From assembly GCA_006247105.1 (NCBI GenBank), contig CM016928.1, positions 372,001-436,000 on the forward strand: DNA of 64,000 nucleotides, read 5' to 3'. The number at the start of each line of letters is the position of its first letter. Within the stretch, counting starts at the first letter, position 1. Both the position numbers and the translations under genes were made by a program. The DNA is from Giardia muris (lineage: Eukaryota > Fornicata > Diplomonadida > Hexamitidae). Below the pieces are notes generated by a model, which was not told the origin of the DNA, ran no database searches, and worked only from the letters and a program-made list of their open reading frames with translations. This document shows positions 27,615 through 35,959 of the stretch, in pieces.

Positions 27615-28493
27615 TTACTGCGGCCTCGCGAAGGCGTCGGGAACCTCGACCTTGACAAGCTTCGTGACGCGAGCGCAGCACTTCGGACAGCGGTCGCGAT
27701 TGATGACCATTGGCTGGCCGACCGAGAGTATCATGTGATTGCAAGGGCCGATAACGTACAGATTGGACCCAGGAGGGCCATGCATCCCTGCGGGGCGTTG
27801 AGACATCATGGAGCTGAGGCGAGTGATAAGCCCACGCATCTCGTTCACCTCCTGGTCCGACTTGTACGTCTCTGTGCGCGCGGCATTAAGTTCCGTATCC
27901 CGGGCGTCAATGATCGCCTGGATTTCATCCTCCTTACGACGCATCTCGTTTAGTTCCTCGCGTTGCGCTGCTCTCTCGGCGTCACGAAGGGTTTGGTTAT
28001 CGTCGTCGTCAAAGTCCTCTCCAAGCTCGAGGCGCCGTGCGGCATCGATCCCCGCGGCCGCCTGCATGATGGCGTCGGCATGCGCGCGCATCGTTCCCTC
28101 AAGCATACTGACGCGGTCATGCAGCTGGACGGCCTTCGCGGTCAGCTCCTCGTGGCGACGAGTCTTGACGGCCATATCGGCCTTGATCGCCTCGATCTCG
28201 GCGTCGCGTGCCCCGATCTCCGCCTTGCACGCCCGGACCGTCTCCTCGAAGCCCTCGAGCGTCCCCTTGACGGGCCCGAGGTCCGTGTTCGCCATCAGAA
28301 GCTTTGCACGTAGCTCGGCGGCGTCCTGGGTGACCGATTCAAGCTCGGCCTCGAGCATGGCCTTCTCCTCAAGGAGCTGGCCTCGGGTAAAGTACTTCTC
28401 CTCGAGGTTGCTGAGGCGGCTGGTCATGCTCGTGTGCCCGAAGGTGTCGTCGGTCCTGGTTGAGACGTTTCCCGCAAGCCGTACGGCAGACAT
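27615..28493 (-). CDS. Coiled-coil protein with C-terminal half-RING
   Basis: 292 residues from the ATG at 28493 (behind GGTTTAAAA); the frame continues upstream but without an A/T-flanked ATG. Coiled coil spans about residues 25-235 (LEEKAMLEAELESVTQDAA, RDAERAAQREELNEM). The C-terminal 50 residues carry PPGS, GPCNHM and RCPKC followed by VTKLVKVE, matching the end of the 24773-27541 protein almost position for position. The gene directly upstream on the same strand (28547-29926) encodes only ankyrin repeats, so the two together reproduce the ankyrin-coil-half-RING order of the neighbouring single gene. Confidence 0.83.
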   Translation of the reverse strand: MSAVRLAGNVSTRTDDTFGHTSMTSRLSNLEEKYFTRGQLLEEKAMLEAELESVTQDAAELRAKLLMANTDLGPVKGTLEGFEETVRACKAEIGARDAEIEAIKADMAVKTRRHEELTAKAVQLHDRVSMLEGTMRAHADAIMQAAAGIDAARRLELGEDFDDDDNQTLRDAERAAQREELNEMRRKEDEIQAIIDARDTELNAARTETYKSDQEVNEMRGLITRLSSMMSQRPAGMHGPPGSNLYVIGPCNHMILSVGQPMVINRDRCPKCCARVTKLVKVEVPDAFARPQ

Positions 28494-28546
28494 TTTTAAA
28501 CCGCACTCGGTGTTTTGTGCACAAAGGGTCGGTGAGCCTGGCTTCT

Positions 28547-29926
28547 TTACTGAGGGTGCTCGCCCGCGGTGGCGGCCAGTAGCTGAAGAACCTCGGTGCA
28601 ACCATTCTCTTCGGCATAGAAGACGGCAGTGTTCCCTTCATGATCACAGAGCTCTCGTTCCCGTTCGACGAGCAAGAGGGCGATATCTCTATAGCCCTCA
28701 ATGGCGGCTAACATCAGGGCGCTTACACCGTCATTGTTCTGCATCCCCGCCTCGGTCTTAGCTAAACGTGCGCAAGCGGAAAGACGTCCATAGGAGGCGG
28801 CATACATCAATGCTGTCATCCCATCTTCATCCTGAAGCCCGGATTCCCGCTTCATTAGAAGCCCAATCAAAGAGGCATCATCATTGAGCGCGGCCATCAT
28901 TAACGCGGTCTTACCGAAGCTAGTCTTCATCCCGGCCTCCTGGACCAAAAGGGCCGCGGCATCATGCTGCCCATTCATCGTGGCATAGATGAGGGCCGAG
29001 TATCCATCCGAGGTTCTTCGTCCCACCTCCAAGGCTATGAGCTGTTGGACGCAATCGATATGGCCATCCATCGCGGCATACATCAAAGCGGTCTGTCCAT
29101 CTCGAGTTGCTAGTCCGGCCTCTCCAATGAGAAGCCGAACAAGTTGAATGTTATCCTTCCTTGTAGCGAACATGAGAGCGGTCATCCCATCCCGACGCTG
29201 TATGCGTAGTTCCCGAATAAGTCTCTGGGCCATTTCTAGTCGCCCGTTCTGTGCCGCACGCATGAGAGCCGTTGACCCATCCGTGGCCTTCCTTCCAATC
29301 TCAAGATTGATCAGCTTCTCAAAGGCTAGAGTGTAATTTGCTTCAACGGCAAGCATGAGCGCCGTTATGCCGTTCTTGGCAGACGTCCGTGCCTCACGTT
29401 TGATCAGCATGTCCAATAGCTCGTCACAACGATGAATGACTGCATACATCAAGGCCGTGCGTCCATCCTCATTAATCATCCGTCCTTCCTTATCAACAAG
29501 GAGACTGACCACATCTTTGTGCTTCCCTACCGTGGCTAGCATCAAGGCCGTCATCCCCTCGGATGACCGCAGCTTCGCCTCCTTCGGAAGTAGAAGCTTT
29601 ACGACCTCGGTATGGCCCTTCCCAGCTGCATACATCAACGCCGTCTGCTTATCCCGTGAGACCATTTTCCCCTCCTTCGCCAAGAGGAGCTTGCAGCAGT
29701 CCAGATGCCCATTACGGGCGGCAGCCATGAGGGCCGTATGTCCAGCATTGTCTTGCTGTCGTGCTTCAAACGGCAACAGTGTCGATACAAGTTCCATGAA
29801 CCCTTGCTCGGCGGCGTGGTAGAGGGCCGTCCGGCCATGGAGATCACGTGCCCCCGGTGTGCTGGAGGCCGTCTTCAGTGCCTCGGCGACGTCCCCGCGT
29901 AAGATCGCGTCGATTGTGACTGACAT
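28547..29926 (-). CDS. Ankyrin repeat protein, 21.1 type, repeats throughout
   Basis: 459 residues from ATG 29926 (ATTCAAAACA upstream). It consists of fourteen consecutive ankyrin repeats with almost no other sequence, each with the family core G-x-TALM-x-AA (for example GRTALYHAAEQGFMEL, GMTALMLATVGKHKDVV, GYSALIYATMNGQHDAA, GVSALMLAAIEGYRDIA). The third helix of most repeats ends in LLxKEAG-like wording, typical of Giardia proteins. It should form a single elongated solenoid for protein binding. It ends 53 bases before the start of the coiled-coil/half-RING gene on the same strand. Confidence 0.92.
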   Translation of the reverse strand: MSVTIDAILRGDVAEALKTASSTPGARDLHGRTALYHAAEQGFMELVSTLLPFEARQQDNAGHTALMAAARNGHLDCCKLLLAKEGKMVSRDKQTALMYAAGKGHTEVVKLLLPKEAKLRSSEGMTALMLATVGKHKDVVSLLVDKEGRMINEDGRTALMYAVIHRCDELLDMLIKREARTSAKNGITALMLAVEANYTLAFEKLINLEIGRKATDGSTALMRAAQNGRLEMAQRLIRELRIQRRDGMTALMFATRKDNIQLVRLLIGEAGLATRDGQTALMYAAMDGHIDCVQQLIALEVGRRTSDGYSALIYATMNGQHDAAALLVQEAGMKTSFGKTALMMAALNDDASLIGLLMKRESGLQDEDGMTALMYAASYGRLSACARLAKTEAGMQNNDGVSALMLAAIEGYRDIALLLVERERELCDHEGNTAVFYAEENGCTEVLQLLAATAGEHPQ

Positions 29927-29976
29927 TGTTTTGAATGTAGAAGCTGGCTTATTAATGGTGAGACCCCCTCCCCATA

Positions 29977-30573
29977 TCATGCATCATGGGCCACAACGTC
30001 GGTAACCGTTGGAAGGTACTTCTTGAATTGCTTGATAACGAAGCCCTTCATCGTTTGAGACGAGCTTGGGCATCCGGAACAGTTCCCATGTAAATTGAGG
30101 TGCACTACCACTCCCTTTGGCGTGTTCTCGACAGAGTGAAGGGTGCACGAGCCACCATCTCGTGCCAGGTATGGATTGATGGCGGCTCGTAATAGGAGCG
30201 CTGCTGCAAGTTCTATGGCATGTAGTCCAGTGCTCGTCTTCTGGATCTGTGCAATAGCTGCTTGAAGCTCCTCAGGGGTATGCGGGGTGTCTGGATCGAA
30301 TCTCTCATAAAGCACTCTTTCCACTTGCTGTTTGACACTAGGCCAATAACTGTCACTTCGAAGACGTAAGGAACCGCCCGTGTTAGTCAACGTGATAGCT
30401 TTAATCCCGGGAATGCCTTTAAGTTGATCCGTCACCTTCGAGAGCTCTGTTGTCGGTATGGAGGCATCGAACTTCAAACCATATGTGCGAGGGCGCTTCT
30501 CTTTGGCCGCAGTGATAAGAAGGCGACGGAGAAGGGGCGAAAGTGATGCTCGTGGAGTTACTGGACCCAGCAT
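29977..30573 (-). CDS. Nfu-type iron-sulfur cluster carrier
   Basis: 198 residues with two domains. Residues about 30-95 resemble the N-terminal Nfu domain (KFDASIPTTELSK, LTNTGGSLRL). Residues about 118-198 are the NifU-like C-terminal domain: INPYLARDGGSCTLHSVE and NCSGCPSS, where the CxxC pair (Cys165, Cys168) binds the cluster at a dimer interface. In diplomonads this protein acts in the mitosome, the only compartment with Fe-S assembly; the Arg/Leu-rich N-terminus (RASLSPLLRRLL) would suit targeting there. ATG 30573 follows CAGGAAA. There is a 73-base gap to the CTU1 gene upstream. Confidence 0.92.
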   Translation of the reverse strand: MLGPVTPRASLSPLLRRLLITAAKEKRPRTYGLKFDASIPTTELSKVTDQLKGIPGIKAITLTNTGGSLRLRSDSYWPSVKQQVERVLYERFDPDTPHTPEELQAAIAQIQKTSTGLHAIELAAALLLRAAINPYLARDGGSCTLHSVENTPKGVVVHLNLHGNCSGCPSSSQTMKGFVIKQFKKYLPTVTDVVAHDA

Positions 30574-30646
30574 TTTCCTGTCACCTGGACTCGGGTAGAT
30601 AGAACGCTTACAGTCCAGAACTCTTCTAGGACCGACCCCTGGTGGC

Positions 30647-31639
30647 TCATGACTTCACTCGTAAGACCGCACGGAGCTCATCTCCCGTTATTGCCTTTCG
30701 GAGCTCACAACATTGGCAACGAGAACCTTTAAGAGGAGAAGAACAGCCTGGACAGGTCCGAAGCTTTGGACCTCCAGCATCTGACCCGGTTGCTCGTAGC
30801 TTGAGACTTCTCGTGGCGGAGAGGGTGCGCAAGGCAACGTCTCTAGTGGCTGGTAAACGTGATAACTGAGTTAGTAACTGTCGTGGTCTTCCTCGTAAGG
30901 CCCCAACAGCGTAGGGGCATTCAACGCTGTGGTAAGGAACTTTTGCGTGGAAGGCATACATAACTACGTCTCGTTGCGTGATACGCCAAAGGGGCTTGAT
31001 ACGGGCAGCACCCTGCTCAAGGTCGGAGCTTGGTCCCGACGCCCGCAGAAGCTTCCCGGCATCTCCACGAATAACGTTGAGGAGGATGGTCTCAGCGTTA
31101 TCGTCAGCATTATGTCCGGTCGCGATCTTCCGTGCATTCGCCTCAATGCAACCAAGAGTCAGGGCATTACGCCGTAGGATACCACAGAAAGAACAAGCCG
31201 TTTGCGGTGCCGCCTCTTCAAGGTCTGTCCCACAGGCATGAACTATTCGATCCAGAGTACGTCCGTATCGTTCCTCAAAGGAGAGAATATGGAGAGGGTA
31301 TGGGTAACGCTTCTGAAGACGTGCCAAACACTCGAGAGCATCTCCACGATACCCAGCGATACCCTCATCAATGGCAAGAAGGATGTACTCCACAGACCCA
31401 TATGCCTCCGGATACCGCAGCTGAAGCGTATGTAGGATCTCAACCATCACGCTCGAGTCCTTCCCCCCGCTAACCCCAAGCGCAACCCGTTCCTCTGGTC
31501 GAATTAGTCCGAACTCCTGAATGGTCTGATGTACGTCCTCCTCGACCGCCTTCAAGAAGCAAGGGCGACAAAGGGGGTGACCCGTGTGTGCTCGGAGTAA
31601 TACGGGTGGACCGTCACAATACAGACAAGACGAGGACAT
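30647..31639 (-). CDS. CTU1: Cytosolic tRNA 2-thiolation enzyme, CTU1/NCS6 family
   Basis: CTU1/NCS6 adenylates and thiolates U34 of tRNA-Lys, -Glu and -Gln. 330 residues from ATG 31639, which puts the N-terminal zinc motif at the very start (SSSCLYC, then HPLCRPC). The PP-loop ATPase signature SGGKDSS is at residues 57-63, CSFCG supplies an active-site Cys pair, and TGHNADDNAETILLN is the second family block. A C-terminal Cys cluster (CPGC and CQCC) completes the zinc sites. The frame extends 27 codons further upstream (CCT-rich, non-ATG start), which I reject. Divergent from the DEAD-box helicase gene. Confidence 0.9.
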   Translation of the reverse strand: MSSSCLYCDGPPVLLRAHTGHPLCRPCFLKAVEEDVHQTIQEFGLIRPEERVALGVSGGKDSSVMVEILHTLQLRYPEAYGSVEYILLAIDEGIAGYRGDALECLARLQKRYPYPLHILSFEERYGRTLDRIVHACGTDLEEAAPQTACSFCGILRRNALTLGCIEANARKIATGHNADDNAETILLNVIRGDAGKLLRASGPSSDLEQGAARIKPLWRITQRDVVMYAFHAKVPYHSVECPYAVGALRGRPRQLLTQLSRLPATRDVALRTLSATRSLKLRATGSDAGGPKLRTCPGCSSPLKGSRCQCCELRKAITGDELRAVLRVKS

Positions 31640-31793
31640 CTTCCTGAGGAGTTTATTTCTCGTTCTCTTGAAGAAATGCGATATTGCAGACTTCAAGACA
31701 GTGGTGCCAAGGGGAGGCACTAGTCCTTCATATGGTATGCGCCTTTATGCTCGATAAGCGTCAGAATGCCTCGATGAGGTGCCAAAAAAATAA

Positions 31794-33617
31794 ATGATAT
31801 CACAGAAGAAAAGACGCCAATGGTTGAAGGACACGCCGGATTCCCGCATCGTCTTCCGACGAGAGCTCCTCGAGGCCGCAGATGAGGTCGCCACTAACAT
31901 CCGAGACGAGGCCACGGGTCCAATCGCTTCGACAGACGTCAAGTTGTTCACCAATGGGAACTTCGAAAAACTAGGAGTACATCGGACCCTCGTCGACGCT
32001 TTAAAGGCCCAAGGGATCACTAAGCCGACCTGGATCCAGATGTCGGCCATTCCAAAGATCTTGATGGGTGAGAACGTCGTTCTGAAAGCACAAACTGGAT
32101 CTGGGAAGACCATTGCCTTCCTAGCCCCGATACTGACCCGGATGCTCGAGGGCTTCGATAAGCATGCATTTAGCCGCTCGGCTTGGGCCACAACGTTGCT
32201 TATAGTCAGTCCGACAAAGGAATTGGCGCAGCAAACGGAAGTCTTTACACGCTCATTGTTAACGCGTACCCTCTTCGTGACGGGCTCGTTATGCGGGAGC
32301 ATTAATCGGGAGAAGGAGAAGGCGGCGCTGCGCAAGGGTATGACGATCATCTCGTGCACGCCGGGGCGTTTGGAGGACCACTTGATTAACACATCATCCT
32401 TTTCCTTGAAGGGGTTGAAATACCTCGTCCTCGACGAATGCGATCACTTACTTCAGGGGGGCTTCCAATCATGTCTTGAGTTACTTTTTGAGCGTGCAAG
32501 AAAGGAGGCGGACAGGTTCCAGCTAGTCTTGGCATCTGCAACTGCGGATAAGCGTGTCCTGGAGTTCTCTAGGAAGTATGCCTCCTCCTCGTCCGTTATA
32601 GGCTCCCTATTCGATGAGCAGGTATCAGAGACAGATCTTGGTACAATCCCAAAGGGGTTGAGTCAGGTCTTCTGTATTGTGCCTACTAAGATGCGTCTCG
32701 CAGCCTTATTGGCCTCTTTGGCATATGAAACGGCAAATAATAGGCACGTCCGGGTCCTAGTCTTCATCGAGTCCCGAGACGTTTGTGGTCTTCTTCATGA
32801 GCTCCTTTTGCGTCTGGCTACTGCACAAGACGATAACTTCATCCTTTCCAAGGTCTATCACCTACACGGGGGCCTTGAGGCCTCCACTCGTCATGAGCTT
32901 TGGGATGCCTTCTTGAAGGAAGGAGGGGTCTTAGTGACAACTGACGTCGCAGCCCGTGGGTTGAACCTGGGGTTGGGAGCCCAGGTCCACCACAAGAGTA
33001 TGACGATAGGGGTTGATGTTGTGATACAATATGAGGCTCCGACCTCTCTCGAGCAATACGTCCATCGCGTGGGGCGTGCAGCACGGATCGGCCAGAAGGG
33101 GAAGAGCATCCTGTTCCTTCTCGAGTGTGAGGCCGGCTTTGCTCAGTACTTAAAGACCAGTGGGATAACCATCGATGCCGTTCCTGTTGACCGGCTCGCG
33201 CCTCAAGTTCTGGGCTTCAACAAGCCGATCCGGTTGATGGAACGAATCCAGGCGCGTGTCGAGGAATTAATCTCCACAGACCCTGCGCTCAAACGGCAAG
33301 CCGCAAGGGCCTTTTCTTCGTACATCAGGGGGTACACGGTCCGAAGTCAGGAGCTACGACACATCTTTTCCATACATAACCTTCATCTTGGTCACTTGGC
33401 AAAGAGCTTTGGCCTGAACGACCCTCCCAGTCGCTTCCTAGCTGAGTACAAGCCCTCGAAGGATGAGCTCAGGGCACAGAGACTAACAAGACGCTTACCT
33501 CGTCGACCTCTCATGAGTACTAAGCCAGAACGAAGTCGAATGAAGATGGGAACGAAGGTTAAGAGCTCCGAACGTGACACTCGCCCCGTCATCACCGACT
33601 TCGGCCGGGGTATGTGA
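31794..33617 (+). CDS. DEAD-box RNA helicase, DDX31/Dbp7-like
   Basis: 607 residues from the ATG at 31794 behind CCAAAAAAATAA. All helicase motifs are present: Q motif (ITKPTWIQMSAIP), motif I AQTGSGKT, Ia PTKELAQQ, Ib TPGRL, motif II DECD in place of DEAD, motif III SAT, motif V TTDVAARGLNL and motif VI HRVGRAARIG. The extra linker between motifs and a C-terminal domain with ARAFSSYIRGY and LHLGHLAKSFGL-like wording is the pattern of the ribosome-biogenesis helicases DDX31/Dbp7 and relatives, so a nucleolar role in large-subunit assembly is likely. The lysine/arginine-rich tail fits this. The subfamily call is less certain than the family. Confidence 0.87.
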   Translation: MISQKKRRQWLKDTPDSRIVFRRELLEAADEVATNIRDEATGPIASTDVKLFTNGNFEKLGVHRTLVDALKAQGITKPTWIQMSAIPKILMGENVVLKAQTGSGKTIAFLAPILTRMLEGFDKHAFSRSAWATTLLIVSPTKELAQQTEVFTRSLLTRTLFVTGSLCGSINREKEKAALRKGMTIISCTPGRLEDHLINTSSFSLKGLKYLVLDECDHLLQGGFQSCLELLFERARKEADRFQLVLASATADKRVLEFSRKYASSSSVIGSLFDEQVSETDLGTIPKGLSQVFCIVPTKMRLAALLASLAYETANNRHVRVLVFIESRDVCGLLHELLLRLATAQDDNFILSKVYHLHGGLEASTRHELWDAFLKEGGVLVTTDVAARGLNLGLGAQVHHKSMTIGVDVVIQYEAPTSLEQYVHRVGRAARIGQKGKSILFLLECEAGFAQYLKTSGITIDAVPVDRLAPQVLGFNKPIRLMERIQARVEELISTDPALKRQAARAFSSYIRGYTVRSQELRHIFSIHNLHLGHLAKSFGLNDPPSRFLAEYKPSKDELRAQRLTRRLPRRPLMSTKPERSRMKMGTKVKSSERDTRPVITDFGRGM

Positions 33618-33670
33618 ATCATCTCCCTAGATAGCTGACAGACTCTTGAAACTCTGGAAGGTCGCAAAAA

Positions 33671-35923
33671 ATGGCAAATCATGACGACTGGTTCGCAGCC
33701 ATCAAATCGGGCAACGCCGCCATGGTCTCGCGACTTGCCGATCGGTATGCCGGCGTCCGTGACCAGCTTGGGGAGACTGGGTTGATGTGCGCGGTCCGTA
33801 GCGATCAGGCCCGTGTCGCGGAAATCCTTCTCCCTCATGAGCGGGGCCAGCTAAATAACCGCAGAGAGACCGCCCTCCTGATTGCGATCCAGCTCCGTAA
33901 TCAGCAGATGGTCGGGCTTCTCGCCCCCGCCGAGAGTGGAGTCATGCTCGAGGTCGGCTGTTCCGTCCTTCATTACGCGATCATCTATGAGTTTAACGAC
34001 TCCATCTCGATCCTTGTCAAGTACCTGAAGCATACACCGGACCTGGACGGGCTCCTCCCCCTTGACTTGGCAGTCAAGTCCAATAACTTCGATGCTGCTG
34101 GTGATATTCTTTACTATGGCCAACCCCATACTCGTTCCTCGCTGGAGCGCGCCCTCTCATTCGCCCAAGCAGACGTCGCCTCCCGGTGGGAACGCCTTTT
34201 CGTCAACTTCTTCTCCATTGCGGAGAATGGCCAGCCAGAAGATCTCGCAACGGTCAGCCGGGCCGAGAGAGAGATGGAGATCAGAAAGCAGGCGGCCCAA
34301 GCAGCTATGGCCCAGACGCTCACCACCTTGCATGCCCCAGTGGGAGGTGGCATAGTAGCCGGGCCTGGCACCACTAATCGGTTTCTATCCCATGGGGAGC
34401 CAGCTATCATCAAGGATATCCCCCCGGAGATTGACACGACGACAGAGAACACACGTGATCCCCACTCCCCCTCCATCCTTCATCCCGAGACAAGCGTTCG
34501 TGGTGAATCTGATCGGTCCACCGCCCCCCTGATGACGCCGACCCACAAGTTTCTACAGTCTGATCTTTTGAACACCAGTACGGTCCTCCCGTTGGCGAGT
34601 AGCCTCGTTATTGGACGTACAACGACTCCAAGTACGAGGATGACTCCGCTGACGACAATTGCAGGTCGTAAGCCGGCTAGCGTTGCACCGCCCGCGCCAC
34701 AACAGGCGCCTCCGGTCATTGGGAAAGCGATGGCTGCAACCCGTTCCAACTCCTCTTCACGCGCCATTACCGCCTCTGGCCATGGGGCTGACCGTCCGAC
34801 ATCATCTCTCCTCACCTATGGCCGAGCCGTGACTCCGAGCGATAGAGATGAGAAGGATAAGGAGAGCGTTAGGTATGGAATCTTTGAGCGAGATATCGTT
34901 GACGTTACAGCCGGTGTCACGACTCGTAGGACCGCACAGGACGTCCTTACCCTGCTGGGGAGTAACCGCACTGGACTACCTATTGGAGATACTGCACGGT
35001 ACACTCCAGACATCAGTCTCACTCAAAGGTGCGTTAGTGGAAGACCAACTTCTCGCACCACCCGGACATCATCTCGTGGGACCCGGCAGAATACCTCGAC
35101 GCGCATCACAGGGGTTGAACGTGCCGGAAGCCGAACGGCTGGGAGTCGGACCGCAGAGAACATGATGAAGAATCTTGTGACTGGAAAGTACTTCAACGGT
35201 GACACGGAGTTGATCTACGCCGTCAAGCATAAGAACCTTCCGATGGTTCAGCAGCTCGCCTCGATTCAGTCCTCTCAGAGAGATGCGGACGGGAAGACCG
35301 CGTTAATCCTTGCAGCCGAACGACAGAATGTAGCTATGATCGAGGTCCTTGCGCCCTTCGAGGCCGGGCAACGGGATAATGCTGGCGCTACCGCTCTCAT
35401 GTATCTTGCGGAGAACGGAGGAGTGGAGGGTGCTCGCCTATTAATTCCACAGGAAACTGGGGTCCAACGCGAAACAGATGGATACACTGCGTTGATGATA
35501 GCAACGGACCTTGGTCACACGGAGCTTGTCAAGCTTCTTGTCGAGTACGAGGCTGGGAAGCAAGCCGCCGACGGTACGACCGCGCTCATCAACGCCCTCA
35601 GAGCCGATAACAAGGACTGCGCGAAGATTCTTTACAACTTCGAGAAGGATGTCTGCGACGAGCATGGGATTTCGGGTGCGGTGTGGGCCGAACAGCTTAG
35701 TAGGACTTACGTTCTCAAGCGGGAGGAACCGAAGCCAAACTCCGGACCCGGGACCGGGTCCGAACAAACGACACGTAGTAAGTCAACAACAGGCCGCAAT
35801 GAACCAGGAGAGCGTCCTCGGTCTAGGACGAGGCGTGGGATTTATGCCCCTACCGAGGCCTCCTTGCGGCGGAGTGAGCAAGGCCAGCACAAGCCGACAG
35901 GCCGAACGGGCCATGGGAAGTAG
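33671..35923 (+). CDS. Ankyrin repeat protein, 21.1 type, repeats at both ends
   Basis: 750 residues from ATG 33671 behind GTCGCAAAAA. N-terminal ankyrin repeats at about residues 1-175 (DDWFAAIKSGNAAMVSRL, GETGLMCAVRSDQARVAE, RETALLIAIQLRNQQMV) become degenerate. About 320 residues of Thr/Ser/Arg/Pro-rich low complexity follow, then five ankyrin repeats at about 510-690 (GKTALILAAERQNVAMIEVL, GATALMYLAENGGVEG, GYTALMIATDLGHTELV, GTTALINALRADNKDC). The last 55 residues are basic and disordered. The architecture is the same as in the 18190-20604 gene, minus the coiled coil. Confidence 0.9.
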   Translation: MANHDDWFAAIKSGNAAMVSRLADRYAGVRDQLGETGLMCAVRSDQARVAEILLPHERGQLNNRRETALLIAIQLRNQQMVGLLAPAESGVMLEVGCSVLHYAIIYEFNDSISILVKYLKHTPDLDGLLPLDLAVKSNNFDAAGDILYYGQPHTRSSLERALSFAQADVASRWERLFVNFFSIAENGQPEDLATVSRAEREMEIRKQAAQAAMAQTLTTLHAPVGGGIVAGPGTTNRFLSHGEPAIIKDIPPEIDTTTENTRDPHSPSILHPETSVRGESDRSTAPLMTPTHKFLQSDLLNTSTVLPLASSLVIGRTTTPSTRMTPLTTIAGRKPASVAPPAPQQAPPVIGKAMAATRSNSSSRAITASGHGADRPTSSLLTYGRAVTPSDRDEKDKESVRYGIFERDIVDVTAGVTTRRTAQDVLTLLGSNRTGLPIGDTARYTPDISLTQRCVSGRPTSRTTRTSSRGTRQNTSTRITGVERAGSRTAGSRTAENMMKNLVTGKYFNGDTELIYAVKHKNLPMVQQLASIQSSQRDADGKTALILAAERQNVAMIEVLAPFEAGQRDNAGATALMYLAENGGVEGARLLIPQETGVQRETDGYTALMIATDLGHTELVKLLVEYEAGKQAADGTTALINALRADNKDCAKILYNFEKDVCDEHGISGAVWAEQLSRTYVLKREEPKPNSGPGTGSEQTTRSKSTTGRNEPGERPRSRTRRGIYAPTEASLRRSEQGQHKPTGRTGHGK

Positions 35924-35959
35924 GAGCGTTTACAAAGTGCGGCGCATGCTAGCATCCAG

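Noticed and set aside
27808..28761. 317-codon plus-strand frame
   Set aside because: Antisense to the coiled-coil/half-RING gene; Ser/Arg/Ala-rich without any recognisable feature.
28547..29926. Possible DNA tandem repeat array
   Set aside because: The periodicity is at protein level (ankyrin repeats of about 33 residues); nucleotide units have diverged too far to call a satellite or minisatellite.
31745..32392. 215-codon minus-strand frame over the helicase start
   Set aside because: Overlaps helicase motifs I and Ia on the opposite strand; the helicase is certain.
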